Position numbers and translations under genes: made by a program. A stretch of 24,156 nt of DNA from Selenomonadales bacterium (GTDB taxonomy: Bacteria > Bacillota > Negativicutes > Selenomonadales > Selenomonadaceae), in NCBI GenBank assembly GCA_900769615.1, contig CAAGHH010000008.1:1-24156 (forward strand), read 5' to 3'. Each line of letters starts with the position of its first letter. Position 1 is the stretch's first letter. This document shows positions 8,211 through 15,527 of this stretch, piece after piece. The notes under the pieces were generated by a model. That model had not been told where the DNA came from. It saw only the letters and a list, made by a program, of their open reading frames with translations, and made no database searches.

Positions 8211-9620
8211 ATGAAATTTGACAAGCAGCAATCATGCTTGCTGGCGGGGTTGTTTTGCCTGACTTTAGGCAGCAGTTGGCTGATAGGAGTGAATAATGTT
8301 CGGGCAAGTGAAAGAAGTGTTGCTAAAACGACCGATAATGCCAAAAGGGTAATAGATTTTAACCAAACAGTACGTAGTGACAATAATTCAGTTGCGTCTG
8401 AACCAGTAAAAGCTGATATGGCGGTAACTAGTATAAATAATGTGCGCTTAGAGTGGCAGGAAGTGCCAAGTGCGGTGCGTTATCAAGTAGTTATTTTAAA
8501 ATCAGCTGAGGATACGCCTGAAAATATAGTATTAACAGCGGATCAGGTTTATACCAATGGTATTGATGTAGATTTAAGTCGTTTTGGCAGCAGTGCTGGA
8601 AGTTTTTTTTGGAAATATTGTCCTCTTGATTATAACGGACAGGCTTTAGGTAATTATCATTTCTCTAAACCACAGCCGATAACAAGTGGCAGCAGTGTTA
8701 ATCCGAAAGCGCCAAAACCGACAACTCAATATGAGCGGATGGATTATATGCCGGTATATCCAGTATATTCCTGGATACCGATGGCTGGTGCTAAAAATCA
8801 TGAGGTTCAGGTATATAAAGCCAATTCCTGGGGAGATAGCCTAATAAGGACTATTAGTGCTGGTGAATATGATGTTTATGAAGATGGTGGTTATACTACG
8901 CCAGGCAATTATTACTGGCGGGTACGCTCGCTTGATGCAGCGGGCAATCCGATTAGTGACTGGTCAGAAAAAAGTTATTTTTCAGTAAGTACCCAAAATA
9001 CACCGATAGCAGCTTTGGGTGATAGTATAACTCACGGTGGCGGAGCTATGTCAGTGCCGCCAGGTTATCTGTTATATGATTGGGAAAGTTATTCAGCGGT
9101 ACCAATAAAAAATTTAGGTTTTAGCGGCAATACTACTGAGGCTATGCTGGAACGTTTTGAGCGCGACGTATTGCCGTTTTCGCCACGAATACTAGTCATC
9201 ATGGGCGGTGTTAATGATTATCGTGGCACGGTAAATGGCTGGACGACGGTACAACATCTGAAAGCTATCAAGGAAAAATGTGATATATATGGCATAATTC
9301 CTGTATTTTCAACCGTTACGCCTATAAATCCAACGCTTATGGTAAAAAGGGCACATATAGAACAGCCACCGTTTGATTGGCTGGTTCATCAACAATATAT
9401 AAATGCTTGGATTATGAAGCAACAGTATCATGTTGATGTTGCTGCCATGCTAGCGGATGATACTGGCTGGCTGCGTTCAAATTATACTACTGATGGTTTG
9501 CATCCAGATTATTTTGGCAAAAAATATATTGGTGAACAGGTTGGTAAATATTTACAAGAACATTTTCCTTGGATTACTAATAAGCTGACCAAGAAACCTA
9601 TTCCTGTTTATGGAAAATAA
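8211..9620 (+). CDS. Secreted SGNH/GDSL hydrolase with N-terminal Ig/fibronectin-like domains
   Basis: A 469-residue exported protein. Residues 1-32 look like a signal peptide, with hydrophobic core CLLAGLFCLTLG and a possible cleavage after VRA (Ala32). Two beta-sandwich-like segments follow: about 75-165 (VRLEWQEVPSAVRYQV to FFWKYCPLD) and about 180-265 (YSWIPMAGAKNHEVQV to YYWRVRSLDAAG), both with fibronectin-III-like core residues. The SGNH domain (about 268-450) has GDSIT with catalytic Ser272, the NLGFSGN block, GGVND with oxyanion Asn335, and DGLHPD with Asp428 and His431, so the triad is complete. Such proteins deacylate carbohydrates, lipids or cell-wall polymers outside the membrane; the substrate here is unknown. 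No lipobox is seen. It probably shares a transcript with thiD; a terminator follows. Confidence 0.85.
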   Translation: MKFDKQQSCLLAGLFCLTLGSSWLIGVNNVRASERSVAKTTDNAKRVIDFNQTVRSDNNSVASEPVKADMAVTSINNVRLEWQEVPSAVRYQVVILKSAEDTPENIVLTADQVYTNGIDVDLSRFGSSAGSFFWKYCPLDYNGQALGNYHFSKPQPITSGSSVNPKAPKPTTQYERMDYMPVYPVYSWIPMAGAKNHEVQVYKANSWGDSLIRTISAGEYDVYEDGGYTTPGNYYWRVRSLDAAGNPISDWSEKSYFSVSTQNTPIAALGDSITHGGGAMSVPPGYLLYDWESYSAVPIKNLGFSGNTTEAMLERFERDVLPFSPRILVIMGGVNDYRGTVNGWTTVQHLKAIKEKCDIYGIIPVFSTVTPINPTLMVKRAHIEQPPFDWLVHQQYINAWIMKQQYHVDVAAMLADDTGWLRSNYTTDGLHPDYFGKKYIGEQVGKYLQEHFPWITNKLTKKPIPVYGK

Positions 9621-9629
9621 AACAAAAAT

Positions 9630-9664
9630 AACGCGGTTATTAAAATTGGCCGCGTTTATTTTTA
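9630..9664 (+). terminator. Intrinsic terminator after the SGNH hydrolase gene
   Basis: The stem AACGCGG (9630-9636) pairs with CCGCGTT (9650-9656) around a 13-base loop, and TATTTTT follows. The flanking AAAT and ATTT can extend the stem past a bulge. Confidence 0.8.
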
Positions 9665-9711
9665 CATATAAGTTTGCCGAAAAAAATTATGTTTGCTGAG
9701 GAGACGATTTT

Positions 9712-10530
9712 GTGATTATAAACAAGAAGCAATGGCCACGCCTGCTGTTAGTTACAATATTACTGATGGCTGTACTGTTTTGCTTGGTTTATCCTAAAAA
9801 AATGAGTGCTACTATGGTAGCTGATAGTGAAAGTGGTACAAAGGTATTGGTGCTTAATTATCATAAAGTAGATAATACATTTATTTCCTTGGCAGTAAGA
9901 CCAGATGATTTTGACAAGCAGATGCAGTATTTAAGTGACAATGGCTACAATACTATTACTCCAGATGAGCTTTATGATAGTCTGGCTGGTAATAAAGAAC
10001 TGCCGGAAAATCCGGTGCTGATAACTTTTGATGATGGTTATGAAGATAATTACACCAATGCGTATCCTATATTAAAAAAATATGGGTTTAAAGGAACTAT
10101 TTTTGTAATTAGCAGTTTTTTAGGCAAAAACAAGAATTATATAACCTGGGATCAGGCAAGAGAAATGGATGCTGATGGCATAAATATTGAGTCGCATACT
10201 GTTGATCACAAGTCGATGACCGATTTAACTGATGATGAACTGAGGGAAGAGCTTGTAGCATCGAAGAAGAAAATCGAAGAAGAATTAGGTCATCCAATAG
10301 GATATATGGCTTATCCAACGGGAACGTATAATTTACATATTGCGCAGTTAGTAAAAGAAGCTGGTTATAAAGCAGCATTTACTATTAAATATGGTAATGT
10401 TGACAAGGCTAGTAATATTTATGCTTTGGAAAGAGTACCGATATTTCATACCGAGAACACCAATCGGGATTTTTTAGAAAGAATTCGTTATACGCCGATA
10501 TTTGAGCGTTTAGGCTGGATAAAAAGTTAA
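9712..10530 (+). CDS. Membrane-anchored polysaccharide deacetylase (NodB domain, CE4)
   Basis: A 272-residue protein with an N-terminal membrane segment or uncleaved signal (about 9-27) and an extracytoplasmic NodB domain. CE4 enzymes remove N- or O-acetyl groups from peptidoglycan, chitin-like glycans or surface polysaccharides. Seen: motif 1 TFDDGYED (catalytic base and metal Asp107-Asp108), motif 2 SHTVDH (metal ligands His162 and His166), motif 3 YPTG (201-204) and a later ALERVPIFH segment. Motif 3 reads MAYPTG and lacks the Arg common in RxPYG forms, which is also seen in PgaB/YxkH-like members. The start is GTG, with GAGGAG (9698-9703) eight bases upstream. The target could be peptidoglycan or an exopolysaccharide; the nearby dcw cluster and LCP gene point to the envelope but do not settle it. 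Confidence 0.88.
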   Translation: MIINKKQWPRLLLVTILLMAVLFCLVYPKKMSATMVADSESGTKVLVLNYHKVDNTFISLAVRPDDFDKQMQYLSDNGYNTITPDELYDSLAGNKELPENPVLITFDDGYEDNYTNAYPILKKYGFKGTIFVISSFLGKNKNYITWDQAREMDADGINIESHTVDHKSMTDLTDDELREELVASKKKIEEELGHPIGYMAYPTGTYNLHIAQLVKEAGYKAAFTIKYGNVDKASNIYALERVPIFHTENTNRDFLERIRYTPIFERLGWIKS

Positions 10531-10544
10531 AATGAGTTTTATTT

Positions 10545-10564
10545 GTTTTAGTAATAACTAAAAC
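10545..10564. other. Hairpin after the deacetylase gene, weak terminator candidate
   Basis: GTTTTAGT (10545-10552) and ACTAAAAC (10557-10564) form an 8-bp stem around AATA. No T-run follows on the plus strand (TTGCC comes next), so termination is doubtful. Confidence 0.4.
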
Positions 10565-10611
10565 TTGCCAATACCAACCATATTGATATATTATATGATA
10601 TATACGATAGT
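10565..10611 (+). promoter_or_regulatory. Promoter region of mraZ / first dcw transcript
   Basis: Two overlapping sigma-A-like solutions are visible. One is TTGCCA (10565-10570), an 18-bp spacer and TATTAT (10589-10594). The other is TTGATA (10583-10588), a 17-bp spacer and GATAGT (10606-10611). In the second the -10 overlaps the first MraZ repeat; in the first all repeats lie in the transcribed leader. Confidence 0.55.
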
Positions 10612-10656
10612 GGTATTTTGTGGTGAATTGTGGTTTTTTATTAAACTAGGTGGTGA
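10610..10656 (+). promoter_or_regulatory. MraZ operator repeats (TGGT boxes, 10-bp register)
   Basis: TGGT occurs at 10611, 10621 and 10631, exactly 10 bp apart and each preceded by G, and again at 10651, which is 20 bp further and in the same register. The boxes read TGGTAT, TGGTGA, TGGTTT and TGGTGA. MraZ is known to bind direct TGG-containing repeats with one-helical-turn spacing upstream of its own operon. The last box overlaps the mraZ Shine-Dalgarno region. Confidence 0.72.
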
Positions 10657-10662
10657 GGCAGG

Positions 10663-11100
10663 ATGTTTATGGGGGAGTATACCCATGCGATAGATGCTAA
10701 AGGCCGTATCATCCTGCCAGCGGATTTTAGGCAGGAGCTCGGGGTGTCATTTATTATAACTAAAGGGTTAGATAAATGTCTGTTTTTGTATGGGCAGCAG
10801 GCTTGGGATGAATTAGCCGCAAAATTGCGAGCCCTGCCCTTAGTCAAACCTGAGGCTAGAGCGGTAGTGCGGTTCTTTTTTTCGGGAGCGCGCCAGCTTG
10901 AGTGTGACAAACAGGGAAGGTTTCTTGTACCAGCTAATTTACGCAATCATGCGGGGATAATACTAAAGCAGGATGTAGTCCTTACTGGGGTGGATAACCG
11001 TATTGAAATTTGGAATAAGGAACAATGGGCTGGTTATAGCGGCGAAGTAGAGCCGGAAGTTACGGCGATTGCGGCGACACTGGCAGATTTGGATATATAG
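10663..11100 (+). CDS. mraZ: MraZ transcriptional regulator of the dcw cluster
   Basis: A 145-residue protein, normal for the family, with the two tandem AbrB/SpoVT-like MraZ domains. The first domain has GEYTHAIDAKGRIILPADFR and the second has ECDKQGRFLVPANLR; the repeated D-x-K/Q-GR-x-x-x-P signature is diagnostic. MraZ forms ring oligomers and binds repeats upstream of its own gene, usually repressing the cluster. It is the first gene of the operon, 15 bases from rsmH. I keep ATG 10663 because family members start MFMGEY. The ribosome-binding stretch GGTGGTGAGG overlaps an operator box. Confidence 0.96.
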   Translation: MFMGEYTHAIDAKGRIILPADFRQELGVSFIITKGLDKCLFLYGQQAWDELAAKLRALPLVKPEARAVVRFFFSGARQLECDKQGRFLVPANLRNHAGIILKQDVVLTGVDNRIEIWNKEQWAGYSGEVEPEVTAIAATLADLDI

Positions 11101-11115
11101 CGATAGGAGTTTTTC

Positions 11116-12096
11116 ATGGAGTTTCATCATATAAGCGTAATGCTTGAAGAGACAGTACGCGGTCTGGTTACAAATAAAGAGGGAACTTACGTGGACTGTA
11201 CTTTAGGTGGTGCAGGTCACTCTCATCGTATTGCAGAAATGCTGACGCCAGCAGGGCGTATTATTGGTATTGATCAGGACGAAGCGGCTATTGAAGCTGC
11301 TAAAAAACGTCTTAGTGACGTAAAGTGCCGAGTTGATATAGTGCATAGCAATTTTTCGCAATTGGAGGCAATTCTTAAAGCTGAAGCTGCTGAATTAGTT
11401 GATGGCATAGTGTTTGATTTAGGGGTGTCGTCACATCAGATTGATACTGCTGAGCGGGGGTTTTCTTATATGCAGGATGCGCCACTTGATATGCGCATGA
11501 ACCCTGAAGCTGATTTTTCGGCTTATGATGTAGTAAATACTTATAGTGTGACTGAATTAAATCGTATTTTTCATGATTATGGGGAAGAACGATGGTCCAA
11601 ACGTATAGCTGAGTTTATTGTTAAAGAACGTGAAATAAAGCCAGTAGCGACTACTGGTGAGCTGGTAGATATTATTTGCAAGGCGGTGCCAAAGGCGGTA
11701 AGACAAGCAGCTGGCGGGCATCCAGCTAAACGAATATTTCAAGCTGTCCGTATTGAAGTTAACGATGAATTAGGTATCTTGGAAAATGCTTTTCGCACGG
11801 CGGTAAAGCATTTGAAACCAGGTGGCAGAATAGCTATCATTACGTTTCATTCATTAGAGGATCGTATAGCTAAACAGACATTGAAGCAGCTGGCACGCGG
11901 CTGTATTTGTCCGCCGGAGCTGCCGGTTTGTGTTTGTCATCATGAACCGGAAATAAAAATTTTAGGAAAGCCAATAAAGGCAAGTATTGAAGAATTGGAT
12001 AATAATTCAAGATCACGCAGTGCTAAACTGCGCATTGCTGAAAAATTAGCGTTAGCAAGCCAGCAGGAAAAGGAGGGGAACACAGATGTTAGCTAA
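11116..12096 (+). CDS. rsmH: 16S rRNA (cytosine-1402 N4) methyltransferase
   Basis: A 326-residue MraW/RsmH enzyme that uses S-adenosylmethionine to methylate the N4 of C1402 in 16S rRNA, at the decoding centre. Seen: N-terminal HHISVMLEE, the SAM motif VDCTLGGAGHS and GIDQDEAAI, FDLGVSSHQID, the AERGFSY-x-DAPLDMRM segment, RIFQAVRIEVN, ITFHSLEDRI and the Cys-rich ARGCICPPELPVCVCHH region near the C-terminus. ATG follows GATAGGAG. It overlaps ftsL by 11 bases in another frame, with the ftsL ribosome-binding site inside its last codons, which suggests translational coupling. Confidence 0.97.
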   Translation: MEFHHISVMLEETVRGLVTNKEGTYVDCTLGGAGHSHRIAEMLTPAGRIIGIDQDEAAIEAAKKRLSDVKCRVDIVHSNFSQLEAILKAEAAELVDGIVFDLGVSSHQIDTAERGFSYMQDAPLDMRMNPEADFSAYDVVNTYSVTELNRIFHDYGEERWSKRIAEFIVKEREIKPVATTGELVDIICKAVPKAVRQAAGGHPAKRIFQAVRIEVNDELGILENAFRTAVKHLKPGGRIAIITFHSLEDRIAKQTLKQLARGCICPPELPVCVCHHEPEIKILGKPIKASIEELDNNSRSRSAKLRIAEKLALASQQEKEGNTDVS

Positions 12097-12469
12097 ACAG
12101 GAAGATAACCTGGATACAGCTGCCAGCAAAAAAGCTCATTCGGCCGAATGGGAAGAATTGCGCAAAGTTCCCAATGAGCCTTTATATAAGACCGTACTAG
12201 ATACTAGTACCCGTTTTAATTGTCAGGTGCTTTTTTTGACTATCGCAATTTTGGCATTATTGGTAACTATTGGCAGTGGGGTAAGTGCTAGCCGTGGTTA
12301 TGCCTTAGTGGAAGTTCAGCGTCAGGCAGAACAGTTGGAACAGGAGAACGAACGATTGAAAATTGATATCGCTAAATTGAAATCTCCAGAACGCATTAAA
12401 ACTATTGCCAAGGATAAGCTGGGTATGGAAGTACCCAAAAGAACTTATTTCAACAAGGAAAATAAATAG
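12086..12469 (+). CDS. ftsL: Cell division protein FtsL (septum initiator family)
   Basis: A 127-residue bitopic protein: acidic cytoplasmic N-terminus (1-44), one membrane segment (about 46-66) and an outer coiled coil (about 75-108, EVQRQAEQLEQENERLKIDI) ending in LKSPERIKTIAKDKLGM, typical of FtsL/DivIC. FtsL forms a complex with DivIB/FtsQ and DivIC/FtsB that activates septal peptidoglycan synthesis. AGGAGGGG (12071-12078) gives a strong ribosome-binding site at the ATG. In many dcw clusters the next gene is a class B penicillin-binding protein; here a hairpin and a new promoter follow instead. Confidence 0.9.
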   Translation: MLAKQEDNLDTAASKKAHSAEWEELRKVPNEPLYKTVLDTSTRFNCQVLFLTIAILALLVTIGSGVSASRGYALVEVQRQAEQLEQENERLKIDIAKLKSPERIKTIAKDKLGMEVPKRTYFNKENK

Positions 12470-12496
12470 GGCGTTTTGTTTTTATGACGCCAAGGC

Positions 12497-12530
12497 AAAG
12501 AGGCTGTTACTTGGGGACAGCTTCTTTCGT
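12497..12530 (+). terminator. Terminator-like hairpin between ftsL and murE
   Basis: AAAGAGGCTGT (12497-12507) pairs with ACAGCTTCTTT (12517-12527), 11 bp with one G-T pair, around a nine-base loop. The bases after it (CGTTTATT) are only moderately T-rich, so termination is likely to be partial. Confidence 0.6.
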
Positions 12531-12560
12531 TTATTAATGAATAAAATTATATTTTTGTTT

Positions 12561-12590
12561 TTGGCAAAAAGGGAATAATAGCGTTATAAT
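12561..12590 (+). promoter_or_regulatory. Promoter upstream of murE
   Basis: TTGGCA (12561-12566), an 18-bp spacer and a perfect -10 TATAAT (12585-12590), 45 bases before the murE start. With the hairpin before it, this marks a second transcription unit within the dcw cluster. Confidence 0.75.
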
Positions 12591-12635
12591 AGTGTACGGT
12601 CAAATTGATAGCAAACCCTTTGAGGAGGTTTTATA

Positions 12636-14132
12636 ATGAAAACAATTCAGCAGCTGGCACAAATTGTCGAAGGTGCAACAATTATTGGTGATAAAGAAAC
12701 TATTATTACGGGGATAGAGCATGATTCTCGCAAAGTAGAAACCGGAACCCTGTTTGTATGTATAAAAGGCGTGCATGTTGATGGTCATAAATTTATTTCA
12801 CAAGCGGTAAATGCTGGAGCTAAAGCTATTTTAACGACGCGGGAAACGGTAGAGGTTCCCGCAGGCGTAGCAATATTAAGAGTTCCTGATTTAAATAAGG
12901 CTCTTGACACTATAGTGCCGTATTTTCATGATTATCCGGCGCGTTCAATGCGTATTATTGGGATAACTGGAACCAATGGCAAGACGACTACTAGTTATAT
13001 AACGCGGGCAATTTTACGGGCGGCAGGTTATAGAGTGGGACTTATTGGTACCATTCAGATTATGATCGAAGATGAAGTATATCCTATTCACAATACAACG
13101 CCTGATGTAGTTGAGTTGCAACATACTTTAGCAATTATGCGGGATAAAGGTATGGATTACGTCGTTATGGAAGTATCATCACATGCTTTAGATCAAGATC
13201 GGGTGGCAGGTATAGAATTTGATACTGCAGTCTTTACTAACTTAACGCAGGATCATTTGGATTATCATAAAACATTGGAAAATTATATGCTGGCTAAGGC
13301 TAAATTATTTGATAAGGTATCGGAAGCTGGTGTAAAGAACGGCAAAACAGCTGTGGTTAATATTGATGACGCAGCGGGCAAGGTTATGCTGGAACATGCA
13401 AAATGCCGGCATATAACTTATGCTATAGATAAGAAAGCTGATTTAAGGGCAACAGCTATCAATGTACTCGCCAGCGGGGCTAATTTTACGCTCAATAATG
13501 AAGCATTTGGCAAAATGCCGCTTAAGCTGCACATAACCGGCATATTTAATGTTTATAATGTCATGTCAGCTGTAGGCGCAGCTTTGGCGGAAAATATAGA
13601 GTCTGCGGTTATAGCTAAGGTTTTGCAGGAGTTTACCAGTGTGCCGGGACGATTTGAATTAGTAAAAGCCGGTCAGGATTTTTCGATAATTGTCGATTAT
13701 GCGCATACGCCTGATGGAGTAGAAAATGTTTTAAAGACCGCTCGTAAAATTGCGAAAAAGAAGATAATTGCTGTTTTTGGTTGTGGCGGTGATCGTGATC
13801 GCACGAAACGACCAATTATGGGGCGATTGGCAGCCGAATTAGCTGATGTAGTAATTGCAACATCGGATAATCCGCGTTCAGAGAATCCGGAATTTATTTT
13901 AAATGAAGTTGAGACCGGGGTAAAAGAAAAAATTGGCAATAAGCAGCATGAAAAAATTGTTGATCGCCGGCAAGCTATTTTTAGAGCTGTAGCTTTGGCA
14001 CAAACTGATGATATTGTTGTAATTTTGGGCAAGGGGCATGAAAATTATCAGATTTTGAAGGATAAGACCATCCATTTTGATGATAAAGAAGTTGCTCGTG
14101 AGGCTGTAGCAGCTTGCAAGGAGGAAAAATAA
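12636..14132 (+). CDS. murE: UDP-MurNAc-L-Ala-D-Glu:meso-diaminopimelate ligase
   Basis: A 498-residue Mur ligase that adds the third stem-peptide residue in the cytoplasm, using ATP. Seen: N-terminal UDP-binding domain with GIEHDSRKVETGTLFV, P-loop GTNGKTT (112-118), TTPDVVELQ, MEVSSHALDQDR (with the carbamylated-Lys region AKAKLFDKV after it), NVYNVMSAVGAAL, VPGRFELV, VDYAHTPDGVEN, FGCGGDRDRTKRP and DNPR at 411-414. The DNPR motif is the known mark of enzymes that use meso-DAP; Lys-adding MurE has other residues there. GAGGAGG precedes the ATG. Its stop overlaps the murF start (TAATG). Confidence 0.96.
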   Translation: MKTIQQLAQIVEGATIIGDKETIITGIEHDSRKVETGTLFVCIKGVHVDGHKFISQAVNAGAKAILTTRETVEVPAGVAILRVPDLNKALDTIVPYFHDYPARSMRIIGITGTNGKTTTSYITRAILRAAGYRVGLIGTIQIMIEDEVYPIHNTTPDVVELQHTLAIMRDKGMDYVVMEVSSHALDQDRVAGIEFDTAVFTNLTQDHLDYHKTLENYMLAKAKLFDKVSEAGVKNGKTAVVNIDDAAGKVMLEHAKCRHITYAIDKKADLRATAINVLASGANFTLNNEAFGKMPLKLHITGIFNVYNVMSAVGAALAENIESAVIAKVLQEFTSVPGRFELVKAGQDFSIIVDYAHTPDGVENVLKTARKIAKKKIIAVFGCGGDRDRTKRPIMGRLAAELADVVIATSDNPRSENPEFILNEVETGVKEKIGNKQHEKIVDRRQAIFRAVALAQTDDIVVILGKGHENYQILKDKTIHFDDKEVAREAVAACKEEK

Positions 14133-15505
14133 TGCCTGCATTTACGTTAGCTGAAGTAGCTAAAATAACGGGAGCTAAGATTTTAAAACAAGCTAAGGCT
14201 GAATTTACGGATATTGTTACGGATACACGAAAAATAACCAATGGTGTATTGTTCATTGCGTTTAAAGGTGAACGCTTTAATGGTGAAGATTTTGCTGGTG
14301 AAGCATTGAGTAAAGGCGCAGCTGGGGTACTGGTAAGTAATGAATTTGACTTAACTAAACTTGCCGTTTGTGAGGGAACAGTTTTAGCAGTTGCCGACAC
14401 TTTGTTAGCTTACCAACAGCTGGCGCATGCCTGGCGAATGAAATTTAAAGATTTGCCGGTTATTGCTATTACTGGTTCTAATGGCAAAACTACAACTAAG
14501 GATCTTACTGCGGCCGTTCTTTCAGCTAAGGGTGCGGTACTAAAGACTCAGGCTAATTTTAATAATGAAATTGGTTTACCGCTTACGTTGTTGCAAATTA
14601 ATGAAAGCCATACGGCAGCAGTAGTTGAAATAGGTATGCGAGGTTTGCATCAGATAGAGGCTATGGCACCGATAGCTTCGCCTAAAATCGGAATTGTAAC
14701 CAATGTTGGCGAAACTCATATGGAACTTTTAGGGTCACTAGAAAATATTGCCAAGGCTAAAAGTGAGCTGGTGGAAGCAATTCCTTCAGGAGGAACGGTT
14801 ATACTTAATGCCGACAATCATTATGTAGCAGCTATGCGGGAAAAAGCTAAACCTGGTGTTGAGGTTATTACTTTTGGTATAGAACAGCCGGCTGATGTTT
14901 TAGGATCAGATATTAAGACCGCCGCCGGTCATACCGTGTTTAAGGTGACCTATGCTGGTGAACAGCATGAATATGAAGTAGCAATGGCCGGAATACACAA
15001 TGTGTATAATTCGTTAGCTGCTATTGCAGCAGGTTTTGCTATGGGATTATCAGCTGCTGAAATTGCGACAGGACTAAAAAATCTTGAAGCAACTAAAATG
15101 CGTTTTGAATGTAAAAAAATCAAAGACTGGAATATAATAAATGATGCTTATAATGCTAGTCCAATGTCCATGACAGCAGCTATAAATACGTTAGCAGATT
15201 TAACTAAAGGGCGGAAAATTGCGGTTATGGGTGATATGCTTGAACTTGGCAGTGTAGCAAAGACTGCCCACCTAAAAGTCGGTGAGGAATTAGCTGAACA
15301 TAATTTTGCCGCAGTAGTTACCCGTGGCGAAATGGGAAATTATATTGCCGAGGGTGCGAAAAAAGGCGGGATAAAGACAGTTTACAGCTGTCAAAGTCAT
15401 GCCGAAGCTGCCCAAAGGCTACATGAGCTCCTTAAGACCGGTGATACGATTCTATTTAAGGGGTCACGTGGTATGCAAATGGAAAAGATTATTGATTTAT
15501 TGTAA
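14132..15505 (+). CDS. murF: UDP-MurNAc-tripeptide:D-alanyl-D-alanine ligase
   Basis: A 457-residue Mur ligase that adds D-Ala-D-Ala to UDP-MurNAc-tripeptide, the last cytoplasmic step before lipid I. Seen: DTRKITNGVLFIAFKGERF, P-loop GSNGKTT (115-121), QANFNNEIGLPLTLL, VEIGMRGLHQI, TNVGETHMELLGS, AMAGIHNVYNSLAA and the MurF-specific NDAYNASPMSM (from 337). I chose ATG 14132 over an upstream in-frame TTG at 14114, because AAGGAGG lies just before this ATG and the extra residues would be read across that site. It overlaps the murE stop by one base. Its D-Ala-D-Ala substrate is supplied by Ddl, encoded later in the cluster. Confidence 0.96.
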   Translation: MPAFTLAEVAKITGAKILKQAKAEFTDIVTDTRKITNGVLFIAFKGERFNGEDFAGEALSKGAAGVLVSNEFDLTKLAVCEGTVLAVADTLLAYQQLAHAWRMKFKDLPVIAITGSNGKTTTKDLTAAVLSAKGAVLKTQANFNNEIGLPLTLLQINESHTAAVVEIGMRGLHQIEAMAPIASPKIGIVTNVGETHMELLGSLENIAKAKSELVEAIPSGGTVILNADNHYVAAMREKAKPGVEVITFGIEQPADVLGSDIKTAAGHTVFKVTYAGEQHEYEVAMAGIHNVYNSLAAIAAGFAMGLSAAEIATGLKNLEATKMRFECKKIKDWNIINDAYNASPMSMTAAINTLADLTKGRKIAVMGDMLELGSVAKTAHLKVGEELAEHNFAAVVTRGEMGNYIAEGAKKGGIKTVYSCQSHAEAAQRLHELLKTGDTILFKGSRGMQMEKIIDLL

Positions 15506-15527
15506 ATTTTAAAGCGAGGAATTTGTT

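Noticed and set aside
8211..8310. Lipoprotein signal on the SGNH hydrolase
   Set aside because: The Cys residues in the signal region (Cys9, Cys16) are not preceded by a proper lipobox; a normal signal peptide ending near Ala32 fits better.
13981..14400. 139-codon minus-strand ORF across the murE-murF junction
   Set aside because: It lies wholly opposite two well-supported genes and shows no ribosome-binding site or recognisable domain; it is a shadow of their codon bias.
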